Below are positions 25,406 to 33,749 of a DNA stretch of 64,000 bases, in pieces (position 1 is the first letter of the stretch; each line of letters begins with the position of its first letter). A program made the position numbers and the translations under genes. The notes under the pieces were generated by a model. That model was not told where the DNA came from. It made no database searches and worked only from the letters and a program-made list of their open reading frames with translations. The stretch lies in assembly GCA_041736675.1 (NCBI GenBank), contig JBGSTD010000060.1, positions 34,542 to 98,541 of the forward strand, given 5' to 3'. Origin of the DNA: Salaquimonas sp041736675. Its GTDB lineage: Bacteria; Pseudomonadota; Alphaproteobacteria; Rhizobiales; Rhizobiaceae.

Positions 25406-25639
25406 ATGAAAAAGATACACACCCTCATATCGGCATTTGCTGTCGTTGTCGCTCTTGGAGCGCCCTTACCCGTTTTGGCTGCAGATTGTGCCAGTGAAGC
25501 GAGGGTGGCAGCATCAAGTCTTAATGCGGAAGTACTCAACGTCGTTGATCTTGGCGATGGCAATTGCGAAGTTACTCTTCGTATCCCTGGAAAAGATGGA
25601 GCTCCCCCAAGGGTGGTCACAAAAAAGCTTAAGGGTTAG
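25406..25639 (+). CDS. FeuN-like small periplasmic inhibitor of a PhoPQ-type system
   Basis: A 77-residue protein with a signal peptide (MKKIHTLISAFAVVVALGAP then LPVLAA) and a mature domain of about 51 residues beginning DCASEARVAA and containing two cysteines. It sits directly upstream of the feuP-feuQ-like pair. In Sinorhizobium meliloti a small exported protein, FeuN, encoded at this same place keeps the FeuQ kinase in check. The identification rests on position, size and export signal. It could instead be an unrelated small periplasmic protein. Confidence 0.6.
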   Translation: MKKIHTLISAFAVVVALGAPLPVLAADCASEARVAASSLNAEVLNVVDLGDGNCEVTLRIPGKDGAPPRVVTKKLKG

Positions 25640-25686
25640 TTTGTGATTGGTCGAATGGTCGATTCGGTAATATCCGGAGTTCAGAA

Positions 25687-26376
25687 ATGCGAATTTTGAT
25701 TGTCGAGGATGATAAGGACTTGAATCGCCAGCTGGTGGAAGCCTTTGAAGTATCCGGATATGCGGTCGATAAGGCTTTTGACGGAGAAGAGGGGCATTTT
25801 CTCGGTGATACCGAACCTTATGATGCTGTGGTTCTGGACATCGGCCTTCCCGAAATGGATGGTATTACTGTCCTCGAAAACTGGCGCCGAGAGCAACGCA
25901 ATATGCCGGTTCTGATGTTGACAGCACGTGACCGCTGGAATGACAAGGTCTCCGGTATTGATGCCGGCGCGGACGATTATGTCACCAAGCCGTTTCATAT
26001 CGAGGAAGTCCTTGCGCGTGTCCGCGCACTGATCCGCCGTTCTGCCGGGCATGCTGCTTCCGAGATCAATTGCGGTTCGTTGATGTTGGACACAAGAACA
26101 TCAAAAGTCACCCTGGCGGGTAATCCGGTTAAATTGACATCACATGAATTGCGCCTGTTGTCATATTTGATGCACCATCAGGAAAAAGTGCTCTCTCGCA
26201 CCGAACTCACGGAACATTTGTACGATCAGGATTTTGATCGCGACTCCAATACAATCGAAGTCTTTATTGGCAGGCTGCGCAAGAAGCTGAATGGCGAATT
26301 CATTGAAACCGTTCGCGGGCTCGGATATCGGTTGATGGCACCAGGTAGCAATACCAATAGCGGAGACAATGCGTGA
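25687..26376 (+). CDS. feuP: OmpR/PhoP-type response regulator (FeuP-like)
   Basis: A 229-residue response regulator. The receiver domain has acidic residues Asp8/Asp9, the phosphoacceptor Asp51 in VVLDIGLPEMDG, Thr in MLTARD and Lys in DYVTKPF. The C-terminal winged helix (about 130-222) ends with DSNTIEVFIGRLRKKL and ETVRGLGYRL. In S. meliloti FeuP activates export of cyclic glucans and other envelope genes. The 4-base ATGA overlap with the kinase gene shows they are one operon. The symbol is given from the FeuP-like sequence and the gene order. Confidence 0.82.
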   Translation: MRILIVEDDKDLNRQLVEAFEVSGYAVDKAFDGEEGHFLGDTEPYDAVVLDIGLPEMDGITVLENWRREQRNMPVLMLTARDRWNDKVSGIDAGADDYVTKPFHIEEVLARVRALIRRSAGHAASEINCGSLMLDTRTSKVTLAGNPVKLTSHELRLLSYLMHHQEKVLSRTELTEHLYDQDFDRDSNTIEVFIGRLRKKLNGEFIETVRGLGYRLMAPGSNTNSGDNA

Positions 26377-27734
26377 TCCACATCCGCACCCTTGCGGCCA
26401 GATTGTTCACGTTGACTGCCATTTGGGCAATTTTTGCAATTGCTCTGGTCGCATGGTTTATCAGCAATAATTACCGAGACAGTGTCGAGACAAATCTAGC
26501 GCAGCGGCTGACTGCCAATTTGTATAATATCATGGGAAGCATAAGCCTTGATGAAAACGGCAGACTGATTGGCAGGCCAGATTTGCGTGACTCGCGTTTT
26601 CAGGCTTTTCAATCAGGCTACTATTGGTCGGTGGTCGAAGTGAATGATCCCACAAACCAGATCAGTTCCGCATCCCTGATCGGCGAGAAGATTGAATTCC
26701 CGGCAAGCGTCGGTTTTGATGAAACTTTTCAACGCCAGACCAACATTCCAGACAAGTCAGATAATCAGTTGCTGGCCATCGAAGCACAAGTGTTTCTTGG
26801 GGAAGGTGATCGTCTCTTTTCATTCAAGATTACCGGAAACCGCTCTGAAATTGACGATCAAGTCAATCAGTTCATCAGTCAATTGCTTTTGGTTCTGGGT
26901 CTTTTTGCCATGGGCTTTGTAATGGTGACCTACTTCATCGTTCGAATTGGCCTTTCTCCCCTGCGTTCGGCAACTGAACGTCTGGGTGATATTCGCGAAG
27001 GAAGGGCGGAAAAACTTGAAGGTAGTTTTCCTTTGGAAATTCAGCCACTGATTGATGAGGCAAACGCACTTATTAGTTCCAACAAGATCGTGGTGGAGCG
27101 CGCCCGTACACAGGTTGGGAATCTGGCTCACTCCCTAAAGACCCCTTTGGCCGTATTGAAAAATGAATCAGTGAAGACCAAACCGGAACTGCGAACCATT
27201 ATAGAACAGCAGATAAGTCAAATGCAGGGCCAGATACAATCTTACCTTGATAGGGCAAGAATTTCTGCGCGGGCCGGAACCGTAACATCGCGAACCGAGA
27301 TCAAGCCGGTTTTCGATCGCATGATCAGGGTAATGCAGAAGCTCAATGCGCATCTGGATTTTTCTCAGCATTTTCAGGACAACTCAGGCTATGTATTTTC
27401 TGGCGAACAACAGGATCTTGAGGAAATGTTGGGTAATCTCTTGGAAAATGCCGCAAAGTTTGCGAAAAGGTCTGTGCGTCTGACCGGCCGGATGAATTCC
27501 AAACATCTGGTCATAGAAGTTGAGGATGATGGCCCGGGTATGACGACGGAACAGGCAAAAATGGCTATTCGCCGTGGAACCCGTATTGACGAGACCAAAC
27601 CTGGTTCCGGTTTGGGCCTGTCGATCGTTAAAGACATAACAAGCGAATATGGAGGTGACATCGAACTGGCGTCTTCAATGCTAGGCGGGCTAAAAGCGAG
27701 TCTTATACTCCCAGGCAATATCAAGAGGGCTTGA
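26373..27734 (+). CDS. feuQ: PhoQ-type sensor histidine kinase (FeuQ-like)
   Basis: A 453-residue membrane kinase. Two membrane helices (about 10-31 and 168-189) flank a periplasmic sensor region of about 135 residues, followed by a HAMP-like linker. The phosphoacceptor box is GNLAHSLKTPLAVLKNE with His253. The ATPase domain has LGNLLENAAKFAKR, VEDDGPGM and GSGLGLSIV. It pairs with FeuP. The periplasmic domain would be the target of the FeuN-like protein encoded just upstream. Confidence 0.82.
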   Translation: MIHIRTLAARLFTLTAIWAIFAIALVAWFISNNYRDSVETNLAQRLTANLYNIMGSISLDENGRLIGRPDLRDSRFQAFQSGYYWSVVEVNDPTNQISSASLIGEKIEFPASVGFDETFQRQTNIPDKSDNQLLAIEAQVFLGEGDRLFSFKITGNRSEIDDQVNQFISQLLLVLGLFAMGFVMVTYFIVRIGLSPLRSATERLGDIREGRAEKLEGSFPLEIQPLIDEANALISSNKIVVERARTQVGNLAHSLKTPLAVLKNESVKTKPELRTIIEQQISQMQGQIQSYLDRARISARAGTVTSRTEIKPVFDRMIRVMQKLNAHLDFSQHFQDNSGYVFSGEQQDLEEMLGNLLENAAKFAKRSVRLTGRMNSKHLVIEVEDDGPGMTTEQAKMAIRRGTRIDETKPGSGLGLSIVKDITSEYGGDIELASSMLGGLKASLILPGNIKRA

Positions 27735-28144
27735 TGAAAAGAAAATTTCCAGGAATGCAGTTGAAAAAGATCTCGATGGTCCTGTCTTTGACTGTCGGCC
27801 TCGCTAGCTGCATAACCACCTCCCAATCACTTGATGCAGGCCCGCGTGCGCTCCTGTCCCAGGGTCTTGTCGCTGGTGAGTTTGGTTCCGGTCTGGATAA
27901 TGCTGCCAAGCGCAAGGCGCTGGATGCGGAAATCGAGGCTTTAACGAACGGGGTTCCAGGTTCGCAAACCAGATGGAGTGCCGCCAATGGCGTTTCGGGT
28001 ATCGTGGTTCCCGCCCAATCTTTTGAAGTATCCGGCCGAGTCTGTCGCCGCTACAATCACACCATCACAATAAAAGGCCAACTGAAGTCTGAAGATGCTA
28101 CCGCCTGTCGCAATGAGAGCGGTATATGGGAGCCATTGCAGTAA
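27734..28144 (+). CDS. RT0821/Lpp0805-like surface lipoprotein
   Basis: A 136-residue lipoprotein with signal MVLSLTVGLASC, the last cysteine being the lipidation site. The mature part contains ALLSQGLVAGEFGSGLDNAA and the closing CRRYNHTITIKGQ with RNESGIWEPL, as in the RT0821/Lpp0805 outer-membrane surface antigen family. The ATG at 27734 overlaps the FeuQ stop (TGATG); a Met at 27755 is another possible start. It could be part of the feu operon. The function is unknown. Confidence 0.72.
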   Translation: MKRKFPGMQLKKISMVLSLTVGLASCITTSQSLDAGPRALLSQGLVAGEFGSGLDNAAKRKALDAEIEALTNGVPGSQTRWSAANGVSGIVVPAQSFEVSGRVCRRYNHTITIKGQLKSEDATACRNESGIWEPLQ

Positions 28145-28238
28145 AGCTTTGGGCTTTTACCTGCGACCTAGTGCCTTTTCCGTGATCCCGGCACACATCT
28201 TTCTTTGATTTGGCGAAAGAAAGTATTATCAACACGCC

Positions 28239-29396
28239 ATGATGTTCTGGATTTTTGCAGCTTTTCTAACTTTTTTCGCGGCGCTGTGCGTTGTTGTCCC
28301 TTTTGCACGCAAATGGGAAACGCCAATTGACACAATCGAGTTTGACAAAGCCATTTACAAAGCGCGATTGGCGGAAATCGGCAATGACCTCGAGCTTGGA
28401 AGGATTTCCGACGAAGAGGCAAAGGCCGCAATCTCAGATGAAGGCAGAAAGCTGATTGCGCTGGACAAGAGTGAAAAGCAAGCCCGGGATCCCTCAAAAT
28501 ACAATCCCCTGATGGCAAAGATTGCTGTAGTTTTGGGTATCGTGATTTTACCCGCAGCGGCGATGGGATTTTACCTCACTTTGGGAAGCCCTTCATCACC
28601 TGATCAATCCCTGCAAAGCAGGCTTGAAATGGCTCCGGAAAACCAGTCCATCAACGAACTGATTTCAAGAGCCGAAGCGCATCTTGCAAAAAATCCAGGT
28701 GACGCACAGGGCTGGAAAGTACTTGCGCCGGTATATTCTCGTCTCGAGCGATTTGAGGATGCACAAAACGCCTGGGCCAATGTCTATCGGCTTGCCCCTG
28801 AAACCCCCGAGATACGATCAACACTGGGCGAAAGCATTGTGGCAGTTGCGAACGGCGTCGTAACTGCTGATGCACAGCAATTGTTTCTGGCCGAATTGGC
28901 AGCCGATCCATCTTCGGCAAAGGCACGGTTTTATCTTGCCATGGCGCTCGGTCAGGAAGGCAAGCACCGGGAAGCGGTGACAGCATGGCAGGAGCTTATT
29001 CGTGGTGGCAACAGCCAATCGCCATGGATGGAAGCCGCTCAGGCATTTTTGGCAGAATCAGCAAAAATCGCGAACGTTGATATCGGCAGTGGTATTGCAG
29101 GCGCTGAAACGGTACCTTCCAATCAGCCTGGCCCAAATGCTGAACAGATTGCATCTGCATCCAAAATGAGTGCTGAGGATCGCAATGGAATGATTTTGGG
29201 GATGGTGCAGGGATTGTCAGACAAACTGGCTGAAAATCCTGATGACAAGGCAGGCTGGGAGCGTCTGATCCGTGCATACAGTGTTCTTGGCAAAAAAGAC
29301 GAGGCGGCTGCGGCAATTGAAAAAGCAAAAGCTCATTTTGCCGGCGACGCAGAATTTGTTGCCATACTTGATGGATTCAGGAAACAGTTGCAATAG
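28239..29396 (+). CDS. ccmI: Cytochrome c biogenesis protein CcmI (CycH)
   Basis: A 385-residue protein with two membrane helices (about 1-22 and 92-112) flanking a cytoplasmic domain with DTIEFDKAIYKARLAEIGND, the standard CcmI opening. A TPR-like periplasmic domain follows, with GWKVLAPVYSRLERFEDAQN and AKARFYLAMALGQEG. CcmI holds apocytochrome c for haem attachment. It is first of a four-gene set with ccmE, ccmF and ccmH, in the order of rhizobial cycHJKL. Confidence 0.93.
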   Translation: MMFWIFAAFLTFFAALCVVVPFARKWETPIDTIEFDKAIYKARLAEIGNDLELGRISDEEAKAAISDEGRKLIALDKSEKQARDPSKYNPLMAKIAVVLGIVILPAAAMGFYLTLGSPSSPDQSLQSRLEMAPENQSINELISRAEAHLAKNPGDAQGWKVLAPVYSRLERFEDAQNAWANVYRLAPETPEIRSTLGESIVAVANGVVTADAQQLFLAELAADPSSAKARFYLAMALGQEGKHREAVTAWQELIRGGNSQSPWMEAAQAFLAESAKIANVDIGSGIAGAETVPSNQPGPNAEQIASASKMSAEDRNGMILGMVQGLSDKLAENPDDKAGWERLIRAYSVLGKKDEAAAAIEKAKAHFAGDAEFVAILDGFRKQLQ

Positions 29397-29412
29397 TTGG
29401 AGTAAGTGATCG

Positions 29413-29853
29413 ATGACGCGAAAACAAAAACGACTTTCAATCATTGCGGCCATTGGTTCAGTATTGTTTGCGGCTGTCCTTTTGGTGATGTTTGCCCTCA
29501 AGGATGATATAGTTTTCTTTTACTCTCCAAGCGATATTCTGGTGGAACAAAAGGCCCGGCCCGGAGAGCGTTTCCGGCTCGGCGGTTTGGTGAAGGAAGA
29601 AAGTATCGACAAGCAGGGCGAGAAAATACACTTTGTCATAACGGACAATGAGAAGGAATTGCCCGTTCTTTTTGTCGGGATACTGCCAGACCTCTTCCGT
29701 GAGGGGCAGGGTGTAATCGCTGAAGGTACAATGATGGATGATGTGTTTTCTGCTGATACAGTTCTTGCAAAGCACGATGAAAATTACATGCCGAAAGAGG
29801 TCGCAGATACCTTGAAGGAAAAAGGTCTGTGGCAGGAAGGGGCAACCAAGTGA
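29413..29853 (+). CDS. ccmE: Haem chaperone CcmE (CycJ)
   Basis: A 146-residue periplasmic haem chaperone anchored by one N-terminal helix (about 9-28). The haem-binding histidine is His121 in the conserved HDENYMP motif. The beta-barrel part contains FRLGGLVKEESI and GQGVIAEGTM. It takes haem from CcmC and delivers it to CcmF/H. Its TGA overlaps the GTG start of ccmF by four bases. Confidence 0.95.
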   Translation: MTRKQKRLSIIAAIGSVLFAAVLLVMFALKDDIVFFYSPSDILVEQKARPGERFRLGGLVKEESIDKQGEKIHFVITDNEKELPVLFVGILPDLFREGQGVIAEGTMMDDVFSADTVLAKHDENYMPKEVADTLKEKGLWQEGATK

Positions 29854-31847
29854 TTGCGGAAACCGGACACTATGCACTTGTATTGGCGCTAATGCTCTCA
29901 ATCATTCAGGGAGTGTTTCCTGTAATTGGTGCAAAATCAGGTGACTTGCGGCTTATGGCGGTGGGTCAAAGTACTGCAATTGGAACATTTTTGTTGATTG
30001 CATTGTCTTTCGCTGCGCTGACCCACGCTTATATGACCTCTGATTTTTCACTGCAGAATGTGTTCGAAAATTCCCATTCAGCAAAACCGATGCTTTACAA
30101 GATCACCGGTGTTTGGGGTAACCACGAAGGTTCGATGTTGCTGTGGATATTGATCCTGAGCTTTTTCGGCGCTCTTGTCTCATTATTTGGAAACACGCTT
30201 CCGCCTGATTTGCGCTCCAACGTTTTGGGCGTGCAGGCATGGATCACGATCGCGTTCCTGTTGTTCATTCTGCTGACATCAAATCCGTTTGTCCGCCTTG
30301 ATCCGGCGCCGTTTGAGGGCAGTGATCTCAATCCCATCCTGCAGGATATCGGCTTGGCCATCCATCCGCCCATGCTTTACCTTGGTTATGTGGGCTTTTC
30401 GGTAACCTTTTCGTTTGCTGTGGCCGCAATGATAAGCGGCCGGATAGATGCTGCCTGGGCAAAGTGGGTAAGGCCTTGGGCCCTGGGTGCGTGGATTTGT
30501 TTGACCGCAGGAATATCCATGGGTTCCTATTGGGCCTATTACGAACTCGGTTGGGGCGGCTGGTGGTTCTGGGATCCGGTCGAAAACGCCTCGTTCATCC
30601 CGTGGCTTGCAGGTACGGCCCTCCTGCATTCGGCTCTCGTCATGGAAAAGCGTGACGCTCTGAAAATCTGGACAATTCTTCTTGCTATCATCACATTCTC
30701 GATGTCTTTGCTGGGAACCTTTCTGGTGCGTTCCGGCGTGCTGACCTCTGTCCATTCCTTCGCAAATGACCCCGAACGCGGGGTGTTTATCCTGATGATC
30801 CTGCTGATCTTTATCGGCGGCTCACTGACCTTGTTTGCCCTTCGTGCATCGAGCCTCAAGGCAGGCGGCCTCTTCAGACCGGTCTCGCGCGAAGGCGCGC
30901 TGGTTTTCAACAATGTGTTTCTGGCAACTGCAGCGGCAACTGTTTTGGTGGGGACTTTGTATCCGCTGGTGGTTGAAGCGGTGTCAGGTGCAAAAATATC
31001 CGTCGGCGCGCCGTTCTTCAATGCAACTTTTGGTCCGCTGATGATACCTTTGTTGATCATGGTTCCCTTTGGCCCCTTGCTTTCCTGGAAACGAGCGGAG
31101 TTCCTTCCGGCATTGCACAATTTGTTTTGGGTTGCCGGAGCTGCACTCCTGGCTGTAATCATCGTTCTTGCATTCTCGTCGGATCAACCCGTGCTTGCCA
31201 GCCTTGGAATAGGTCTTGCAGTTTGGTGCATGCTGGGTGCATTTGCCGAGATTGCTTCACGCGCAGGATTTTTGAAGGCCGGATTGAGTATCGGGTTTGC
31301 CCGATTAGGCGGTATTCCGCGCACAATGTGGGGAACGGCATTTGGACATTTCGGTCTTGGCGTACTTTTGATGGGGGTGGTTTGCGCCTCCGCCTTTCAA
31401 AAGGAAACAGTTGCCGAATTGGCTGTTGGAGAAACTTTGTCAGTCTCGGGTTACCTGGTGCGCTTCGATGGCATGGTTCCAGTCACAGGGCCAAATTTTA
31501 CAGAAAGCGTGGCGAAGCTGAATGTAACCTCCGAAAAGGGTGATAGTTTTACACTACTTCCCGCCAAGCGTTTTTATCCGGCAAGACGCATGCCGACGAC
31601 GGAAGCCGCAATTGAAACAATCGGATTTTCGCAGCTTTATATTGCATTGGGCGATGCAGCCGATGATGGAAAAACTGTTATCAGGGCTTGGTGGAAACCG
31701 AACATTACCCTGATTTGGTTTGGCACGATTTTCATGGTTTTGGGTGGCCTTTTGTCACTTTCCTACCGAAGATTGCGCGTTGGAGTAGCCAAGACCGCAA
31801 AGTCACAACAGAAATCGCGGGAAGGTTCCCAACATGCGTCTGCGTGA
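29850..31847 (+). CDS. ccmF: Haem lyase subunit CcmF (CycK)
   Basis: A 665-residue polytopic membrane protein. The tryptophan-rich WWD motif GWGGWWFWDPVENASFIPWL is present (about residues 230-250), along with GSHEG-type NHEGSMLLWILILSFFG near the start and further conserved histidines. It binds haem and, with CcmH, ligates it to CXXCH motifs in apocytochrome. The start is the GTG at 29850, overlapping the ccmE stop; an earlier ATG in frame would give a soluble extension foreign to the family. Its end overlaps ccmH by 14 bases. Confidence 0.95.
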   Translation: MIAETGHYALVLALMLSIIQGVFPVIGAKSGDLRLMAVGQSTAIGTFLLIALSFAALTHAYMTSDFSLQNVFENSHSAKPMLYKITGVWGNHEGSMLLWILILSFFGALVSLFGNTLPPDLRSNVLGVQAWITIAFLLFILLTSNPFVRLDPAPFEGSDLNPILQDIGLAIHPPMLYLGYVGFSVTFSFAVAAMISGRIDAAWAKWVRPWALGAWICLTAGISMGSYWAYYELGWGGWWFWDPVENASFIPWLAGTALLHSALVMEKRDALKIWTILLAIITFSMSLLGTFLVRSGVLTSVHSFANDPERGVFILMILLIFIGGSLTLFALRASSLKAGGLFRPVSREGALVFNNVFLATAAATVLVGTLYPLVVEAVSGAKISVGAPFFNATFGPLMIPLLIMVPFGPLLSWKRAEFLPALHNLFWVAGAALLAVIIVLAFSSDQPVLASLGIGLAVWCMLGAFAEIASRAGFLKAGLSIGFARLGGIPRTMWGTAFGHFGLGVLLMGVVCASAFQKETVAELAVGETLSVSGYLVRFDGMVPVTGPNFTESVAKLNVTSEKGDSFTLLPAKRFYPARRMPTTEAAIETIGFSQLYIALGDAADDGKTVIRAWWKPNITLIWFGTIFMVLGGLLSLSYRRLRVGVAKTAKSQQKSREGSQHASA

Positions 31848-32328
31848 AACCATCCTGATCTTTTCTGCGCTGTGTGCAATGCTGGCAGTCAATCTGCCGC
31901 AACTTGCATTTGCGGTTAATCCCGATGAAGTTCTGCAGGACGTTACACTTGAAAAAAGGGCGCGGGATTTGTCGTCAATCATCCGCTGCATGAAGTGCCA
32001 GAACCAGTCCATTGATGACTCAGATGCCGATCTGGCAAAAGATTTACGCGTTCTTGTCAGGGACCGGCTAACCAAGGGCGACACCGACCAGGAGGTACTG
32101 GATTATCTCGTGGACCGTTACGGTGAATTTGTCTTGCTGAAGCCAAGTTTTTCAGTAGCCAATTCGCTTCTTTGGCTGGCTCCGCTGCTTACCCTGCTTT
32201 TTGGGGTGTTTTTTGCTTGGCGCGTAATGAGTACTCGCCAACCCGCGACCACCTCCAGCACTGCTATTGCAGCACTTTCCAAATCCGAACGCGATACACT
32301 TTCTAAGATACTGGATGATCAGGAATAG
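31834..32328 (+). CDS. ccmH: Cytochrome c-type biogenesis protein CcmH (CycL)
   Basis: A 164-residue thiol-redox protein. A signal peptide (to about residue 27) is followed by RCMKCQNQSI, the CXXC motif (Cys52, Cys55) that reduces the haem-binding motif of apocytochrome c. The remaining core LVRDRLTKGDTDQEVLDYLV and DRYGEFVLLKP is typical, and a C-terminal membrane helix lies at about 113-131. It completes the ccmI-E-F-H operon. Confidence 0.95.
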   Translation: MRLRETILIFSALCAMLAVNLPQLAFAVNPDEVLQDVTLEKRARDLSSIIRCMKCQNQSIDDSDADLAKDLRVLVRDRLTKGDTDQEVLDYLVDRYGEFVLLKPSFSVANSLLWLAPLLTLLFGVFFAWRVMSTRQPATTSSTAIAALSKSERDTLSKILDDQE

Positions 32329-32370
32329 CTGAGGTTGAGGCAGGTATTGCTCGTTTGATGGAGTGTAGAC

Positions 32371-33603
32371 ATGCGGTCCCGCAAACTCGAATTTGATGGC
32401 GAAAATGGCGCGAAACTGGCGGCCAGACTGGATTTGCCGCAGGGAAAGCCGCGTGCTTTTGCACTTTTTGCGCATTGTTTTACCTGTTCCAAGGATTTGA
32501 ATGCAACAAGACGGATCGCAGTAGGCCTGGCTGAAAAGGGTATCGCGGTTTTACGGTTCGATTTTACCGGACTTGGCTCTTCTGAAGGCGAGTTTGCGTC
32601 AACAAACTTTTCCTCGAATGTCGCCGATTTGCTTCGCGCCTGCGAAATGTTGCGTAAGGACTTTGAAGCTCCCTCGCTCATGATCGGCCATTCTCTTGGC
32701 GGTGCGGCCGTTCTGGTTGCGGCCGGCCAAGTGCCGGAGGTTAGAGGTGTTGTCACAATAGGTGCCCCGGCAGATGCCAGTCATGTCCTTCACAGCTTTG
32801 CCGCAAAAGTGGAAACGATTGAAACCGAAGGAAAGGCAGAGGTGCACCTTGCCGGACGCGCATTCACAATCGAAAAACAGTTTCTTGATGATTTGTCGGC
32901 GACATCGGTCAAACAGCACATATCAGCCTTGAAAAAGCCTCTGCTGGTTTTCCACTCGCCAATTGATCAAATTGTTGGAATTGAAAACGCTGCTGAAATC
33001 TTCATGGCGGCCAAACACCCGAAAAGTTTCATCTCCCTTGATCATGCTGATCACCTTTTGTCGAAGGACGAAGATGCAAGGTTTGTAGCGGCTGCGATTG
33101 CAGCCTGGAGCGAGCGATACCTTCCGCAAATCGAGAATGAAACGGAAACTGAACAGCACCAGGCGGCAATTATCAGCGAGACGGGTGCGTCCAAATTTCA
33201 AAATACGGTTATGGTTGGAAAGCATCATCTGATGGCTGATGAACCAGTTTCCTTCGGTGGGGCGAACTCCGGACTTTCTCCCTATGATTTTTTATCAGCG
33301 GGATTGGGAGCCTGCACCAACATGACATTGCGAATGTATGTGGAACGAAAAAAATGGGATGTCGGGTTGATTGAAGTAGAGGTATCTCACGAGAAAATAC
33401 ATGCCGCTGATTGTCTGGAGTGCAGTCAGGAATTGAAGGACAGTAACGCCCGTATCGACATTTTTCATCGCAAGATCTCCGTAAAGGCGGGCCTTGACCG
33501 GGAAATCGTGGACAGGCTGGCCGAGATTGCCGACAAGTGTCCTGTCCACAAGACTTTGCACGGGCAGTCACGGATCACAACGACGGTTGTCACGGACTTG
33601 TGA
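32371..33603 (+). CDS. Bifunctional alpha/beta hydrolase / OsmC family protein
   Basis: A 410-residue fusion. The N-terminal alpha/beta hydrolase (about 1-255) has the nucleophile elbow GHSLGG with Ser108, a likely acidic residue in HSPIDQIVGI and His in SLDHADHLLS. The C-terminal OsmC domain (about 270-410) has its two redox cysteines in GLGACTNMTLRMY and IADKCPVHKTL, which reduce organic hydroperoxides. Such fusions occur widely in Alphaproteobacteria and probably act in peroxide or thiol stress; the hydrolase substrate is unknown. It stands between the ccm genes and degP. Confidence 0.88.
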   Translation: MRSRKLEFDGENGAKLAARLDLPQGKPRAFALFAHCFTCSKDLNATRRIAVGLAEKGIAVLRFDFTGLGSSEGEFASTNFSSNVADLLRACEMLRKDFEAPSLMIGHSLGGAAVLVAAGQVPEVRGVVTIGAPADASHVLHSFAAKVETIETEGKAEVHLAGRAFTIEKQFLDDLSATSVKQHISALKKPLLVFHSPIDQIVGIENAAEIFMAAKHPKSFISLDHADHLLSKDEDARFVAAAIAAWSERYLPQIENETETEQHQAAIISETGASKFQNTVMVGKHHLMADEPVSFGGANSGLSPYDFLSAGLGACTNMTLRMYVERKKWDVGLIEVEVSHEKIHAADCLECSQELKDSNARIDIFHRKISVKAGLDREIVDRLAEIADKCPVHKTLHGQSRITTTVVTDL

Positions 33604-33749
33604 TTGTTTTCGTTCGCACAATGGTGAACATGACAAATTATTAATCTGCCAGTAATAGTGGCGTAATCTGGCTTTCCCCATATTGGCCCCACGAATTTAA
33701 CCGCTCCAAGTTCATCCTATCGTGAACCCAAAGAACCAAAGGGAAAGTC

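Noticed and set aside
33641..33655. TTAA-N7-GTAA upstream of degP as a possible CtrA box
   Set aside because: One arm has a mismatch at the first base, there is no supporting second box, and degP is not a usual CtrA target.
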